DNA of 64,000 nucleotides, from contig NZ_CVRB01000004.1 of NCBI RefSeq assembly GCF_001048695.1, positions 558,001-622,000 of the forward strand, written 5' to 3'. Under the pieces are notes generated by a model that worked only from the letters and a program-made list of their open reading frames with translations, had not been told where the DNA came from and made no database searches. The translations under genes were made by a program, and so were the position numbers. The stretch comes from Neobacillus massiliamazoniensis. GTDB taxonomy: Bacteria; Bacillota; Bacilli; Bacillales; Cytobacillaceae. Below, piece after piece: positions 1 through 8,467 of the stretch (position 1 is the stretch's first letter; each line of letters begins with the position of its first letter).

Positions 1-672
1 TCTGGTACACCATCCAATGTTTCCACACTTGCCCATGAACTTGGACATGGCTTCCACACCTATTCTATGAAAGGTGTTCACTTTCTGAACCGTAATTATG
101 CCATGAATGTAGCTGAAACAGCCTCCACATTTGCTGAAATGATTGTTGCAGATGCCGCTGTTAAAAATGCGAAGAACGAGGAGGAAAAGGTGGTTCTTTT
201 AGAAGATAAGGTTCAGAGAACCGTTGCCCTGCTCATGAATATTCATGCCCGTTTCTTATTTGAGACTCATTTTTATGAGGAAAGAAAACACGGAATGGTT
301 ACCGCAGAAAAATTAAATGAACTAATGCTAGCTGCTCAAAAAGAAGCCTATTGTGATGGTCTTGATGAATACCATCCATTATTTTGGGCATCAAAACTGC
401 ATTTCTTTATCACAGGTGTTCCATTCTATAACTTCCCGTATACGTTTGGATACCTCTTCTCTCTTGGGATTTACGCACAGGCGCTTGAGGAAGGAAAGGG
501 CTACGAGGAAAAATATATCGCCCTATTAAAGGATACTGCCTCCATGACAGTTGAGGAATTAGCCAAAAAACATTTAGGAGTAGACTTGACTCAAAAAGAA
601 TTCTGGGAAAAAGGGGTTCGACTCTGTATCGACGATATTGAGGAGTTTTTACGGTTAACTGAAAAGAATTAA
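1..672 (+). CDS. M3-family oligoendopeptidase (PepF-like), 3' part only
   Basis: The gene enters from the left edge; 223 codons are visible, in frame from base 1. The zinc-binding motif HELGH is at visible residues 12-16 (bases 34-48), followed by the helical C-terminal half typical of M3 metallopeptidases. This family cleaves short peptides in the cytoplasm. The first in-frame ATG (base 67) lies after the active site and is not the start. A full-length relative would be roughly 590-600 residues, so about 60% is missing to the left. A bidirectional hairpin terminator follows the stop. Family assignment is firm; the exact subfamily is inferred. Confidence 0.88.
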   Translation, partial: SGTPSNVSTLAHELGHGFHTYSMKGVHFLNRNYAMNVAETASTFAEMIVADAAVKNAKNEEEKVVLLEDKVQRTVALLMNIHARFLFETHFYEERKHGMVTAEKLNELMLAAQKEAYCDGLDEYHPLFWASKLHFFITGVPFYNFPYTFGYLFSLGIYAQALEEGKGYEEKYIALLKDTASMTVEELAKKHLGVDLTQKEFWEKGVRLCIDDIEEFLRLTEKN

Positions 673-676
673 TATA

Positions 677-712
677 AAAAGCATCGATCCTAACAAAGAT
701 CGATGCTTTTCA
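677..712. terminator. bidirectional intrinsic terminator
   Basis: Perfect 13-bp inverted repeat (AAAAGCATCGATC with GATCGATGCTTTT), with a T run on one side and an A run on the other. It lies between the convergent peptidase gene and the small membrane peptide, so it can serve both. Confidence 0.85.
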
Positions 713-717
713 TTATA

Positions 718-801
718 TTATTGCTCAGCACTCACTTCTGCAGAAATGACACAGCCAATGACTCCAGTAATGACAAATGCCATCACAACCAAAAACAACA
801 T
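718..801 (-). CDS. very small hydrophobic peptide (27 aa)
   Basis: An ATG at 801 is preceded by a good ribosome-binding site (AAAGGGGTGGAG) and opens a 27-codon frame. The peptide begins MLFLVVMAFVITGVIGC, which is one hydrophobic membrane-spanning segment, and ends in a short acidic tail (AEVSAEQ). It converges on the M3 peptidase gene and shares its terminator. I do not recognise a family. Support rests on the ribosome-binding site, the membrane-like composition and the terminator placed just after the stop codon. The function is unknown. Confidence 0.5.
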   Translation of the reverse strand: MLFLVVMAFVITGVIGCVISAEVSAEQ

Positions 802-927
802 CTTCTCCACCCCTTTGATTCAATCTATTAATATGAATTTATCATATTTTCACAGTTTTTACCTCAAAAGGATGTGAATAATTCGTGAAATTCGAACTAT
901 TAGCAAAACCATGTATTTATGAGATCA

Positions 928-987
928 TTATGAACTTCTCTTTTTAGTTCGCAAAAAGAGCGATAACAAAACAATATGCAACGGCAT
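928..987 (-). CDS. micro-ORF, 19 aa, downstream of the yrzI pair
   Basis: ATG at 987 follows an excellent Shine-Dalgarno sequence (AGGAGGTAATAAA). The frame encodes MPLHIVLLSLFLRTKKRSS: a hydrophobic start and a basic end. It is the last of a series of tiny frames on this strand around the two yrzI copies. In B. subtilis the yrzI transcript also carries short cryptic ORFs, one of which (S1025) is where the ribosome-associated nuclease Rae1 cuts. Equivalence of this ORF to S1025 is inference from position only. Confidence 0.45.
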   Translation of the reverse strand: MPLHIVLLSLFLRTKKRSS

Positions 988-1015
988 TTTATTACCTCCT
1001 AGATGAAAAATTAAG

Positions 1016-1099
1016 CTAGGTGGTATCTTTCATACCCCATAAGCTAGCTCCTCTTCCCTGCATTAGAAAAATCATCAATAAAACCACCTTTCTGTTCAT
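1016..1099 (-). CDS. possible micro-ORF, 27 aa (or 19 aa from an inner ATG)
   Basis: A frame from ATG 1099 (weak AAAGGT site) or from ATG 1075 (AAAGGTGG, 8 nt away) runs to TAG at 1016. The inner start gives MIFLMQGRGASLWGMKDTT. Its last codons lie in an imperfect stem-loop (about 1011-1050) that could also end the yrzI transcript. This is the least certain of the micro-ORFs here. Confidence 0.25.
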   Translation of the reverse strand: MNRKVVLLMIFLMQGRGASLWGMKDTT

Positions 1100-1111
1100 T
1101 TTTTTTACCTT

Positions 1112-1252
1112 TTACATTAAATGATACATTGAAATTTGCCGATCTTTATTTTGCTCATAAAGCTTTTCAATCATTTCTTGATGAACTGCTTCTTCCAAGT
1201 TCCATTCGCGTTTCTTAATCGTAATCGTAAAAAATATAATATTGAGGGTCAT
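1112..1252 (-). CDS. yrzI: YrzI family small protein, copy 2
   Basis: A 46-residue protein starting MTLNIIFFTITIKKREWNLE, with a strong GGAGG site 8 nt before the ATG. It matches the neighbouring copy over its whole length: the same hydrophobic start (MTLNI.F), a basic TIKK stretch, the HQEM.EKLYEQ core and the identical ending KDRQISMYHLM. These are the hallmarks of the Bacillus YrzI small-protein family. The two copies are 26 bp apart, so they are a tandem duplication in one transcript. The function of the family is not established. Confidence 0.82.
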   Translation of the reverse strand: MTLNIIFFTITIKKREWNLEEAVHQEMIEKLYEQNKDRQISMYHLM

Positions 1253-1278
1253 GTTTACCACCTCCTTAACAAAAGCTT

Positions 1279-1419
1279 TTACATTAGATGATACATAGAG
1301 ATTTGACGGTCTTTGTGTTGTTCATAAAGCTTCTCAACCATTTCTTGATGGGAAGCTTCTTGAAGATCTATCTTGTTTTTCTTGATGGTAATTGAAAAGA
1401 ATAAAATATTAAGGGTCAT
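1279..1419 (-). CDS. yrzI: YrzI family small protein, copy 1
   Basis: A 46-residue paralogue of the adjacent copy, starting MTLNILFFSITIKKNKIDLQ and ending KDRQISMYHLM. The ATG at 1419 follows GGAGGTGATAAAC, which fixes the start; an upstream in-frame ATG at 1488 has no ribosome-binding site and lies next to a terminator. Two terminators on the same strand lie 70-150 bp upstream, so transcription reaching this gene either reads through them or starts in the short gap. Confidence 0.85.
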   Translation of the reverse strand: MTLNILFFSITIKKNKIDLQEASHQEMVEKLYEQHKDRQISMYHLM

Positions 1420-1485
1420 GTTTATCACCTCCAACAACATTTTTAATTTATGCAAAACATATCCAATTTGCGAGTAAAAAGGGCA

Positions 1486-1519
1486 CAAAAAGGCCGCAAG
1501 AAGTCAAACCCTTGCGGCC
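1486..1519 (-). terminator. intrinsic terminator ahead of yrzI (proximal)
   Basis: Perfect 9-bp stem (GGCCGCAAG with CTTGCGGCC, 10-nt loop) followed by TTTTTG on the minus strand. It lies between the 25-aa micro-ORF and the first yrzI copy. A T run also follows on the plus strand. Confidence 0.75.
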
Positions 1520-1532
1520 ATGTTTTTTAGGC

Positions 1533-1567
1533 ACAAAAATACCGCAAGGCATCATTCTTCCTGCGGC
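1533..1567 (-). terminator. intrinsic terminator ahead of yrzI (distal)
   Basis: A stem of CCGCAGG with CCTTGCGG (one bulge) is followed by TATTTTTG on the minus strand. It resembles the next hairpin downstream: each is followed on the plus-strand left side by GGCACAAAAA, so the two appear to be diverged copies of one unit. Confidence 0.6.
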
Positions 1568-1590
1568 ATGGATATGTATTGTAACAAGTG

Positions 1591-1668
1591 TTAATGCATC
1601 CATTCCTTTTCGGTCGAATGTGTGATATTGAAATATACAGTTTTCGTAGAAACAGTGATAAAAGTCAT
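1591..1668 (-). CDS. micro-ORF, 25 aa, first frame of the yrzI locus
   Basis: ATG at 1668 is preceded by AAGGAGGT, close to the ideal Shine-Dalgarno sequence, about 30 nt after the predicted start of a strong promoter. The peptide starts MTFITVSTKTVYFNITHS and ends EKEWMH. Two terminator-like hairpins follow within 110 bp, before the yrzI copies. It could be a leader peptide, a Rae1-type regulatory ORF or a small protein in its own right; the sequence alone does not decide. I recognise no family. Confidence 0.5.
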   Translation of the reverse strand: MTFITVSTKTVYFNITHSTEKEWMH

Positions 1669-1708
1669 GTTATTCGACCTCCTTCGGAATTTTTTACTAA
1701 CTACGGTA

Positions 1709-1737
1709 ATTATATCCACATGAATACGAATTGTAAA
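1709..1737 (-). promoter_or_regulatory. strong sigma-A promoter for the yrzI micro-ORF locus
   Basis: On the minus strand a -35 TTTACA and a -10 TATAAT are separated by 17 bp, near consensus. Transcription would start close to 1702, just before the 25-aa micro-ORF and its AAGGAGGT site. Confidence 0.75.
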
Positions 1738-1785
1738 CCTTTTTGTGGGAATTTTAAAAAAATAGTTAAATAGCCTTGTTAATGG

Positions 1786-1826
1786 GTAAAAAAATAGACA
1801 TTCCCCTATAAAGAGAAATGCCTATT
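1786..1826 (-). terminator. terminator after yrhC
   Basis: Ten-bp stem (AATAGGCATT with AATGTCTATT) followed by a run of T on the minus strand. Its upstream arm overlaps the yrhC stop codon. Confidence 0.7.
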
Positions 1827-2082
1827 TTCTGTTGATTTCCTTCTCTTCATCTTCTAATTGCGTGAGCTTGATTTGACTTTTCTTTGATTGAATAAAAAAG
1901 AAAATAGATGCCGCTAAAAAAGAGGTAGAGGATAAAATCATAATATTTAAATCCATTGTGCTTCTTGTAACATTCGGGAGGATGACTCCTAAATAGAAAA
2001 AAGCACCGATGGCTAATAAGACAATACCAAAACGTTTAAAATCAACCATTTTTCCATATAGATTTTTTGATTGCTGCTTCAC
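1822..2082 (-). CDS. yrhC: YrhC-like membrane protein
   Basis: An 86-residue protein with two hydrophobic segments, near residues 15-38 (FGIVLLAIGAFFYLGVILP) and 43-62 (IMILSSTSFLAASIFFFI), and a charged lysine/glutamate-rich tail. Size, two-helix layout and position next to mccB match the YrhC family of Bacillus. The start is GTG at 2082, set by AGGTGAT just upstream. No biochemical role is known. A large hairpin separates it from mccB, so it may be transcribed separately. Confidence 0.78.
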   Translation of the reverse strand: MKQQSKNLYGKMVDFKRFGIVLLAIGAFFYLGVILPNVTRSTMDLNIMILSSTSFLAASIFFFIQSKKSQIKLTQLEDEEKEINRK

Positions 2083-2173
2083 TTCACATCACCTGCTTTT
2101 CATAAAATCTACTACTCTACATTAACACATTAAGTGAAAGAAAATTGAATGTAAATTTTAGAAAAGGAGGGAT

Positions 2174-2290
2174 AAAAAAAGAGGATGTCCCAAAAGGTCC
2201 TGACCTCTCGCTCAACCTACAATATATAGCCAAAAGTTCAGCTATTTATTGTAGGCTGCGGTGCCTAACACTTGGTTTTGGGAAATCCTC
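2174..2290 (-). terminator. large nested hairpin terminator after mccB
   Basis: Outer arms (2181-2195 and 2276-2290, GAGGATGTCCCAAAA type) and a second pair of arms inside (2216-2230 and 2241-2255, CCTACAATATATAGC type) form a long double-tier palindrome. It ends in TTTTTTT on the minus strand. It is much larger than an ordinary terminator and may be a dispersed repeat used as one. Confidence 0.65.
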
Positions 2291-2297
2291 GAAAACA

Positions 2298-4359
<2,062 letters not shown>

Positions 4360-4381
4360 TCTTTCACCACTTTCTAGCGGA

Positions 4382-5077
4382 TTACCCCAAAGATGCGACC
4401 ATTTTCATGACAAGAGTAGCAGAATTATGCGCGGCTTTATCAATAAATTGATCAAAGGAAACCTCTGATTCTTTTCCTGCAATGTCAGATAGAGAACGAA
4501 TAATTACAAAAGGAATACCAAATTGGTGTGCCACTTGGGCAATTGCAGCTGCTTCCATTTCCACTGCCTGTAGATTTTCAAATTTCGTCCTTACGAATTC
4601 AACTCGTTTCGGGTCTTGCATAAAGGAGTCACCAGTCGCGATTAATCCTTTTTCTACTTGGATTTCAGCCATTTCTAGAGCCGCTGATTCAGCAACGGAA
4701 CATAATTTTTCATCTGCTAAAAAAGCAGCTGGAAGCTGTGGAACTTGACCATATTCATAGCCGAATGCCGTAACATCCACATCGTGATGGCGAACCTCTG
4801 TTGAAATTACAACATCCCCTACGTTAAGTGACGGATTAAATCCACCAGCAGAACCAGTATTGATAATAAAATCTGGCTTGTATTTTTCAAGTAAAATAGT
4901 TGTAGACATAGCTGCATTCACTTTACCTATTCCTGAACGGAGTAAAATGACATCCGTTCCATGCATTTTTCCAAAGGTGAATTCACAGCCAGCAACCGTT
5001 TCTTGTGTTCTTTCTTCAATATTTTCCCTTAGCAGGGCTACTTCTTCTTCCATTGCTCCAATGATTGCGATTTTCAT
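4382..5077 (-). CDS. mtnN: 5'-methylthioadenosine/S-adenosylhomocysteine nucleosidase
   Basis: A 231-residue nucleosidase that removes adenine from methylthioadenosine and S-adenosylhomocysteine. It carries the MTAN pattern: the start [13 protein letters not shown] with the acidic residue near 12, GSAGG (about 75-79), VEMEAAA (about 170) for ribose binding and SDIAG (about 196) with the catalytic aspartate. It is the first gene of mtnN-mccA-mccB. In B. subtilis the methyltransferase gene yrrT precedes it; here the upstream 390 bp hold no yrrT reading frame or remnant that I can see. S-ribosylhomocysteine cleavage (LuxS) would have to be encoded elsewhere. Confidence 0.94.
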   Translation of the reverse strand: MKIAIIGAMEEEVALLRENIEERTQETVAGCEFTFGKMHGTDVILLRSGIGKVNAAMSTTILLEKYKPDFIINTGSAGGFNPSLNVGDVVISTEVRHHDVDVTAFGYEYGQVPQLPAAFLADEKLCSVAESAALEMAEIQVEKGLIATGDSFMQDPKRVEFVRTKFENLQAVEMEAAAIAQVAHQFGIPFVIIRSLSDIAGKESEVSFDQFIDKAAHNSATLVMKMVASLG

Positions 5078-5469
5078 GTCTAGACCTCTTTCTCATTATT
5101 TTCCTGATTTTAGTAACCAGACAAAATCGTTGCACCTTATAAAAAAATGGTTTTCTCCATTATATTTTCAAGGTAGGAAATGTTGTATAACATTCCGTTT
5201 CCAAATCCTTTGCCAAGTTGTAAAACCGATTTCTTTTTGCATCGACACTTTTATCTTCCAAAGAATCATCCGTCGATTTGCAAACACTATTTTACCATCT
5301 TTTGAAAGAGGCTTTCCATAGTGATTAAAAGATGTTTAATATTACAATTCATATAAGGATACTATGAATTATTGTATTTAATTTACCATAATCGCTTTGT
5401 TTATTCAAATTAAACGTTGTGAGGGAATGAAAAATTGACTAAAATATTTTTAGAAGAAAGGATGGTTTG
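5078..5469. promoter_or_regulatory. divergent regulatory region between mtnN and yrzA
   Basis: No gene is visible in these 392 bp. A minus-strand -10 TATAAT (5159-5164) lies beside an imperfect dyad at 5176-5196 (GGAAATGTT / AACATTCC around GTAT) where the -35 of that promoter would fall. A second, perfect 8-bp dyad lies at 5346-5370 (AATTCATA, 9-nt spacer, TATGAATT), closer to yrzA. CymR is the natural candidate for the first site because it controls this operon in B. subtilis, but I cannot match a consensus with certainty. Confidence 0.45.
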
Positions 5470-5673
5470 ATGAATTTTCAATTTGAATTGATTGAAGACA
5501 AAGTAGAATTTTTTGAGGACAATGATTTGAAAAGCTTGCAAAAGAAAATTGAATCACAAATTGAAATGAACAAGGCTATTTTGCTGGGAGTTCATTCAGT
5601 CTCCCATCAAATGCATGTGAACGAAAAAGGTCAGACCTACTTTACAGCAGTTGTTCATTTTAAAAAGAAATAG
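5470..5673 (+). CDS. yrzA: DUF2536 family protein YrzA
   Basis: A 67-residue soluble acidic/basic protein (starts MNFQFELIEDKVEFFEDND) matching the short DUF2536/YrzA family in length and in position between mtnN and yrrS. The ATG at 5470 is chosen for the AAGGATGG site upstream; a TTG one codon earlier is possible. The final VHFKKK is basic. No function is known. A clear terminator follows directly. It is transcribed against its neighbours. Confidence 0.75.
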   Translation: MNFQFELIEDKVEFFEDNDLKSLQKKIESQIEMNKAILLGVHSVSHQMHVNEKGQTYFTAVVHFKKK

Positions 5674-5708
5674 GATGGTGTCAATATATTTGACCCATCC
5701 CTTTTTTG
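5673..5708 (+). terminator. terminator after yrzA
   Basis: GGATGG.GTCAA pairs with TTGACCCATCC across a TATA-type loop and is followed by CTTTTTTG. Confidence 0.85.
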
Positions 5709-5746
5709 TCCAGCTCCAGCGCTGATCAAGGCGCTTCCGCTTTTCT
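5709..5746 (+). repeat. repeat family A, short form
   Basis: A shortened copy of the dispersed palindromic repeat: only the outer arms (CCAGCTCCAGCG and AAGGCGCTTCCGCTTTT) remain, joined by a few bases. On the minus strand it begins right at the yrrS stop codon and can fold into a hairpin. Full copies lie at 8347, 15297, 36751 and 36877. Confidence 0.75.
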
Positions 5747-5748
5747 AT

Positions 5749-6423
5749 TTATTGAAGTGAGGAAAGTTCTTCAACCTTTGTTGGCTGCCAGCCTTGTCCA
5801 TCAACCCACTTGATATACACCTTGTATTTTTGTTGCTTATCTTTAGAGTACACTGTTCCAACAGAAGCGTTAGCTGTTGATTTATCTCGTCCTAAAAAGT
5901 ACACAATCATATTACTTTGGTCAAGACCTGTTGCATAAGAGATAGCATTCAGCATTTCTTGCCAATCGGTTGAGCTTTGGTCATAGACAGGCGTATGCGA
6001 ACCGGACTGAGTCGTCCCTACTGGTTTCCATGCCGGATTTTCAATAGTTTTTACGACATTTGGGGAACTTCCACCGTTAGAAACGACAGCTTGACTGGTA
6101 TCAGCTTGGCTGGAACCGTCTTGGCCAGTTGTAGTAGAATCTCCATTTTGCTGTGCTGTAGCACTAGATTGATCAGCTTGTTTAACTTCTTTAGAAGCCT
6201 TTTTATTATCTTTGCCCTTTTTCTGGGGCGATTTTTCTGCTGAAATCGGATTATCATTTTTCTTAGATGATGCTTTATCACTGCCAGGTGATGCAAAAAT
6301 AGAATATCCAACAATAATAATCAATATTAAAACCAATCCAATTAACCCATTTAAGACGATGTTGGTTTTCTTTCTTTTTGCACGAGAACCGGCACGCGAA
6401 CGAGGATTGACATCATTATTCAA
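5749..6423 (-). CDS. yrrS: YrrS family (DUF1510) membrane-anchored protein
   Basis: A 224-residue protein. It has a basic N-terminus with RSRAGSRAKRKK, one membrane segment (about 24-44, IVLNGLIGLVLILIIIVGYS), a long low-complexity Lys/Ser/Gln linker (about 50-125) and a C-terminal domain (about 130-224) matching DUF1510. This is the YrrS layout, next to pbpI as in B. subtilis, where the pair is linked to sporulation. The start is TTG at 6423 with GGGAGGGG upstream; no in-frame ATG is near. A family A repeat joins the stop codon. The role is unknown; an envelope function with PbpI is inferred from context. Confidence 0.82.
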   Translation of the reverse strand: MNNDVNPRSRAGSRAKRKKTNIVLNGLIGLVLILIIIVGYSIFASPGSDKASSKKNDNPISAEKSPQKKGKDNKKASKEVKQADQSSATAQQNGDSTTTGQDGSSQADTSQAVVSNGGSSPNVVKTIENPAWKPVGTTQSGSHTPVYDQSSTDWQEMLNAISYATGLDQSNMIVYFLGRDKSTANASVGTVYSKDKQQKYKVYIKWVDGQGWQPTKVEELSSLQ

Positions 6424-6500
6424 GGTAAACCCCTCCCAAAATATTTCGCTCTCAACATTCTAACATGATTTGGCTCGAACTTGAAGGGAAATCCCTCATC

Positions 6501-8261
6501 CTACTCATTACCCCTAGTTTGTTCATAAAGCAGCTTGACGATATCAGCAAACAAAGAATGGACTGCACCTTCATTTTCAAATACATCTAATTGAACGGCA
6601 ACAAGCGCATATTTTGGATTTTGGAAAGGAAAATAACCTGCAAACCATTTGTTATACAATTGCTTTCCTTTCTCATATTTACCAGTTTCCGCAGTACCTG
6701 ATTTTCCCGCCACATCGAATGGAAGATTTTGAAACCATTTACCTGTTCCGTCCGGATTTAAGACAACTCGCCTTAACAATTTTTGCAGCCGCATGGCGGT
6801 ATATGGTGAAATGCTATCACCAGCTAAGCTTTTTTCAGGGAAATCCATCATCGTTGTACCATTTTTATACTCAATTTTTGACACAGCCCTGACCATTTCT
6901 TTCTTTCCCCCTCTTGCAATTGTTGCCATCATATTGGCAACCGCTAAAGGAGTAGCCCGGACCTCGTGTTGGCCAATTCCGGACATCATCACATAATTTG
7001 CATCCTTCCTTGCTTGATCAGACATAAATACTCTTCCCTTGTCTTCATCTGCAAATTGTTTAAAGTTACTTGTATGATAGATATTACCTTGCCAACCTAC
7101 AGAACCAATTAAAGATAATTTAGCTGCATAATCTTCTAAAACATGTGGGTCATTTTGTTGTAATTCTTTTGCCAACTCGCCAAAAGTCCGATTGCAGCTT
7201 CTCGCAAAGCTATCAGTAAAATTTAACATTCCGTAATTAAATTGAACTTCCGGTTTCCCATTCAACTTTTTACTACAATCAAACAGACGAGTTGGGTCAT
7301 CTAACTGATGATCGATGGCAGCAGCAGCGACAACCGTTTTAAAAACAGAGCCGATGATTTGCTGTTTCAACATTCGATTGGTAATTCCATAATTATTGTA
7401 AGGGTCTGTTTTTATAATCGCTGGGCGCGATACAAGCGTTAATACACTATTGTCCTCAATATTAAGCAGAACGAGCCCGCCATTTTTTATATGATACTTG
7501 TCGACTAATTCCTCCGCTTTTTGCTGTAAGTTTTTATTGAGGGTTGTCCTAACGTTCACCGGATAGAATGGATTAGCTGGATCGACATACTTGACGTTCA
7601 TTCCAAATAGAGGCGCTCCGTCCCCGTCCACATGATAGACTAGTTTTGACTTTCCATCTGGAAGCAGAAATTCATCAAAGCTTTCTTCGAGCCCCGATAC
7701 ACCGATTAAGGTATTATCCGAAAGTTTCTTATTTGGGTAGCGCTTATTCACTTCCTTCGCATTTTCTCCGGTCAAGCCAATTAATTGCTCTGCCGGAATC
7801 TGTGACCGTTCGAATTTTCGTTCAATCGCAAATACTCCTGGGATTTTTAAGGCATTGATTCTTTCCATTTGCGATGCAGTCATCTCAAATGGTTCAGGCT
7901 CTCCGTAGGCAAAAGGTTTTTCCGCATGGTCAACGGATTCTTTTAACTTATTTTCTGGTATTCCCGTGATGGTGGAAACCTTGTTAACATCCCAATCAAT
8001 CTTTTTTAAAAATGGAAAAAGGACTAAGACATTGACTTTTTTATAGGTAAGCATTGCCCCATTTCTGTCGAGAAAATTTCCCCGGCCATTATCAATCACT
8101 AATTCCTGTGTTCGCTGTTTGACACTTTCTTCAAGTAAATTAATATGGTGCTTCGAAAATGCCTTTGGATCAAATAGTTGAATTTGCGATAAGCGGTAGA
8201 TAAGTAGGAGAAAACAGATGTTAAAAATGACGAGTAAGCCCATCACTCTTTTTGGCAACAT
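6501..8261 (-). CDS. pbpI: penicillin-binding protein (class B transpeptidase, PBP4b)
   Basis: A 586-residue protein. The N-terminal hydrophobic segment at about 7-25 is a membrane anchor, followed by a dimerisation/pedestal region and a transpeptidase domain from about 260. All three penicillin-binding motifs are present: S305-V-F-K308, S355-C-N357 and KSG in AGKSGTAETG near residue 525. It crosslinks peptidoglycan outside the membrane. Synteny with yrrS and greA identifies the B. subtilis PbpI/YrrR orthologue, which is sporulation-linked there. The ribosome-binding site GAGGTG lies inside a perfect hairpin (8266-8294) that also looks like a terminator, so translation from read-through RNA should be poor. 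Confidence 0.92.
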   Translation of the reverse strand: MLPKRVMGLLVIFNICFLLLIYRLSQIQLFDPKAFSKHHINLLEESVKQRTQELVIDNGRGNFLDRNGAMLTYKKVNVLVLFPFLKKIDWDVNKVSTITGIPENKLKESVDHAEKPFAYGEPEPFEMTASQMERINALKIPGVFAIERKFERSQIPAEQLIGLTGENAKEVNKRYPNKKLSDNTLIGVSGLEESFDEFLLPDGKSKLVYHVDGDGAPLFGMNVKYVDPANPFYPVNVRTTLNKNLQQKAEELVDKYHIKNGGLVLLNIEDNSVLTLVSRPAIIKTDPYNNYGITNRMLKQQIIGSVFKTVVAAAAIDHQLDDPTRLFDCSKKLNGKPEVQFNYGMLNFTDSFARSCNRTFGELAKELQQNDPHVLEDYAAKLSLIGSVGWQGNIYHTSNFKQFADEDKGRVFMSDQARKDANYVMMSGIGQHEVRATPLAVANMMATIARGGKKEMVRAVSKIEYKNGTTMMDFPEKSLAGDSISPYTAMRLQKLLRRVVLNPDGTGKWFQNLPFDVAGKSGTAETGKYEKGKQLYNKWFAGYFPFQNPKYALVAVQLDVFENEGAVHSLFADIVKLLYEQTRGNE

Positions 8262-8294
8262 AAAAACACCTCATCAAAAGTTTTGACGAGGTGT
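8262..8294 (-). terminator. hairpin terminator containing the pbpI ribosome-binding site
   Basis: Fourteen-bp arms (ACACCTCGTCAAAA with TTTTGATGAGGTGT, one G-U pair) run straight into TTTTT and then the pbpI ATG at 8261. The downstream arm is the pbpI Shine-Dalgarno sequence. It stands between greA and pbpI. Confidence 0.75.
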
Positions 8295-8346
8295 AATATT
8301 TATAAACACTAACTTTATTAAAAGACAATTTTGACTTCGAGAATTG

Positions 8347-8467
8347 TCCAGCTTCAGCGCCTAGGGGCTCGGGGTCATAAGCCAATCCGTCATGAAGGTT
8401 AAAAACCAACCTTCAAGCCGGCTCGTCTTATGCCTGTCGCCCCTGAGCAAGGCGCTTCCGCTTTTCT
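8347..8467 (+). repeat. repeat family A, full copy 1
   Basis: About 120-bp imperfect palindrome. The outer arms are AGCGCCTAGGGGC and GCCCCTGAGCAAGGCGCT; inner arms TCATAAGCC and GGCTCGTCTTATG surround AAGGTT/AACCTT. It lies between pbpI and greA and its right end joins the greA stop codon (minus strand TAAATAGAAAAGCGGAAGC). It can fold into a long hairpin. A left flank (ATTTTGACTTCGAGAATTGT) recurs alone near 26500. Confidence 0.85.

Noticed and set aside
1588..1773. 61-codon plus-strand frame
   Set aside because: It starts and runs antisense through the 25-aa micro-ORF and its promoter, and no Shine-Dalgarno site precedes it.
4860..5321. 153-codon plus-strand frame across the mtnN 5' end
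   Set aside because: Antisense to mtnN, no ribosome-binding site, and composition unlike a protein.
5078..5340. SAM riboswitch (S-box) or T-box ahead of mtnN
   Set aside because: I looked for the conserved S-box and T-box core sequences and for a terminator just before mtnN and saw none.
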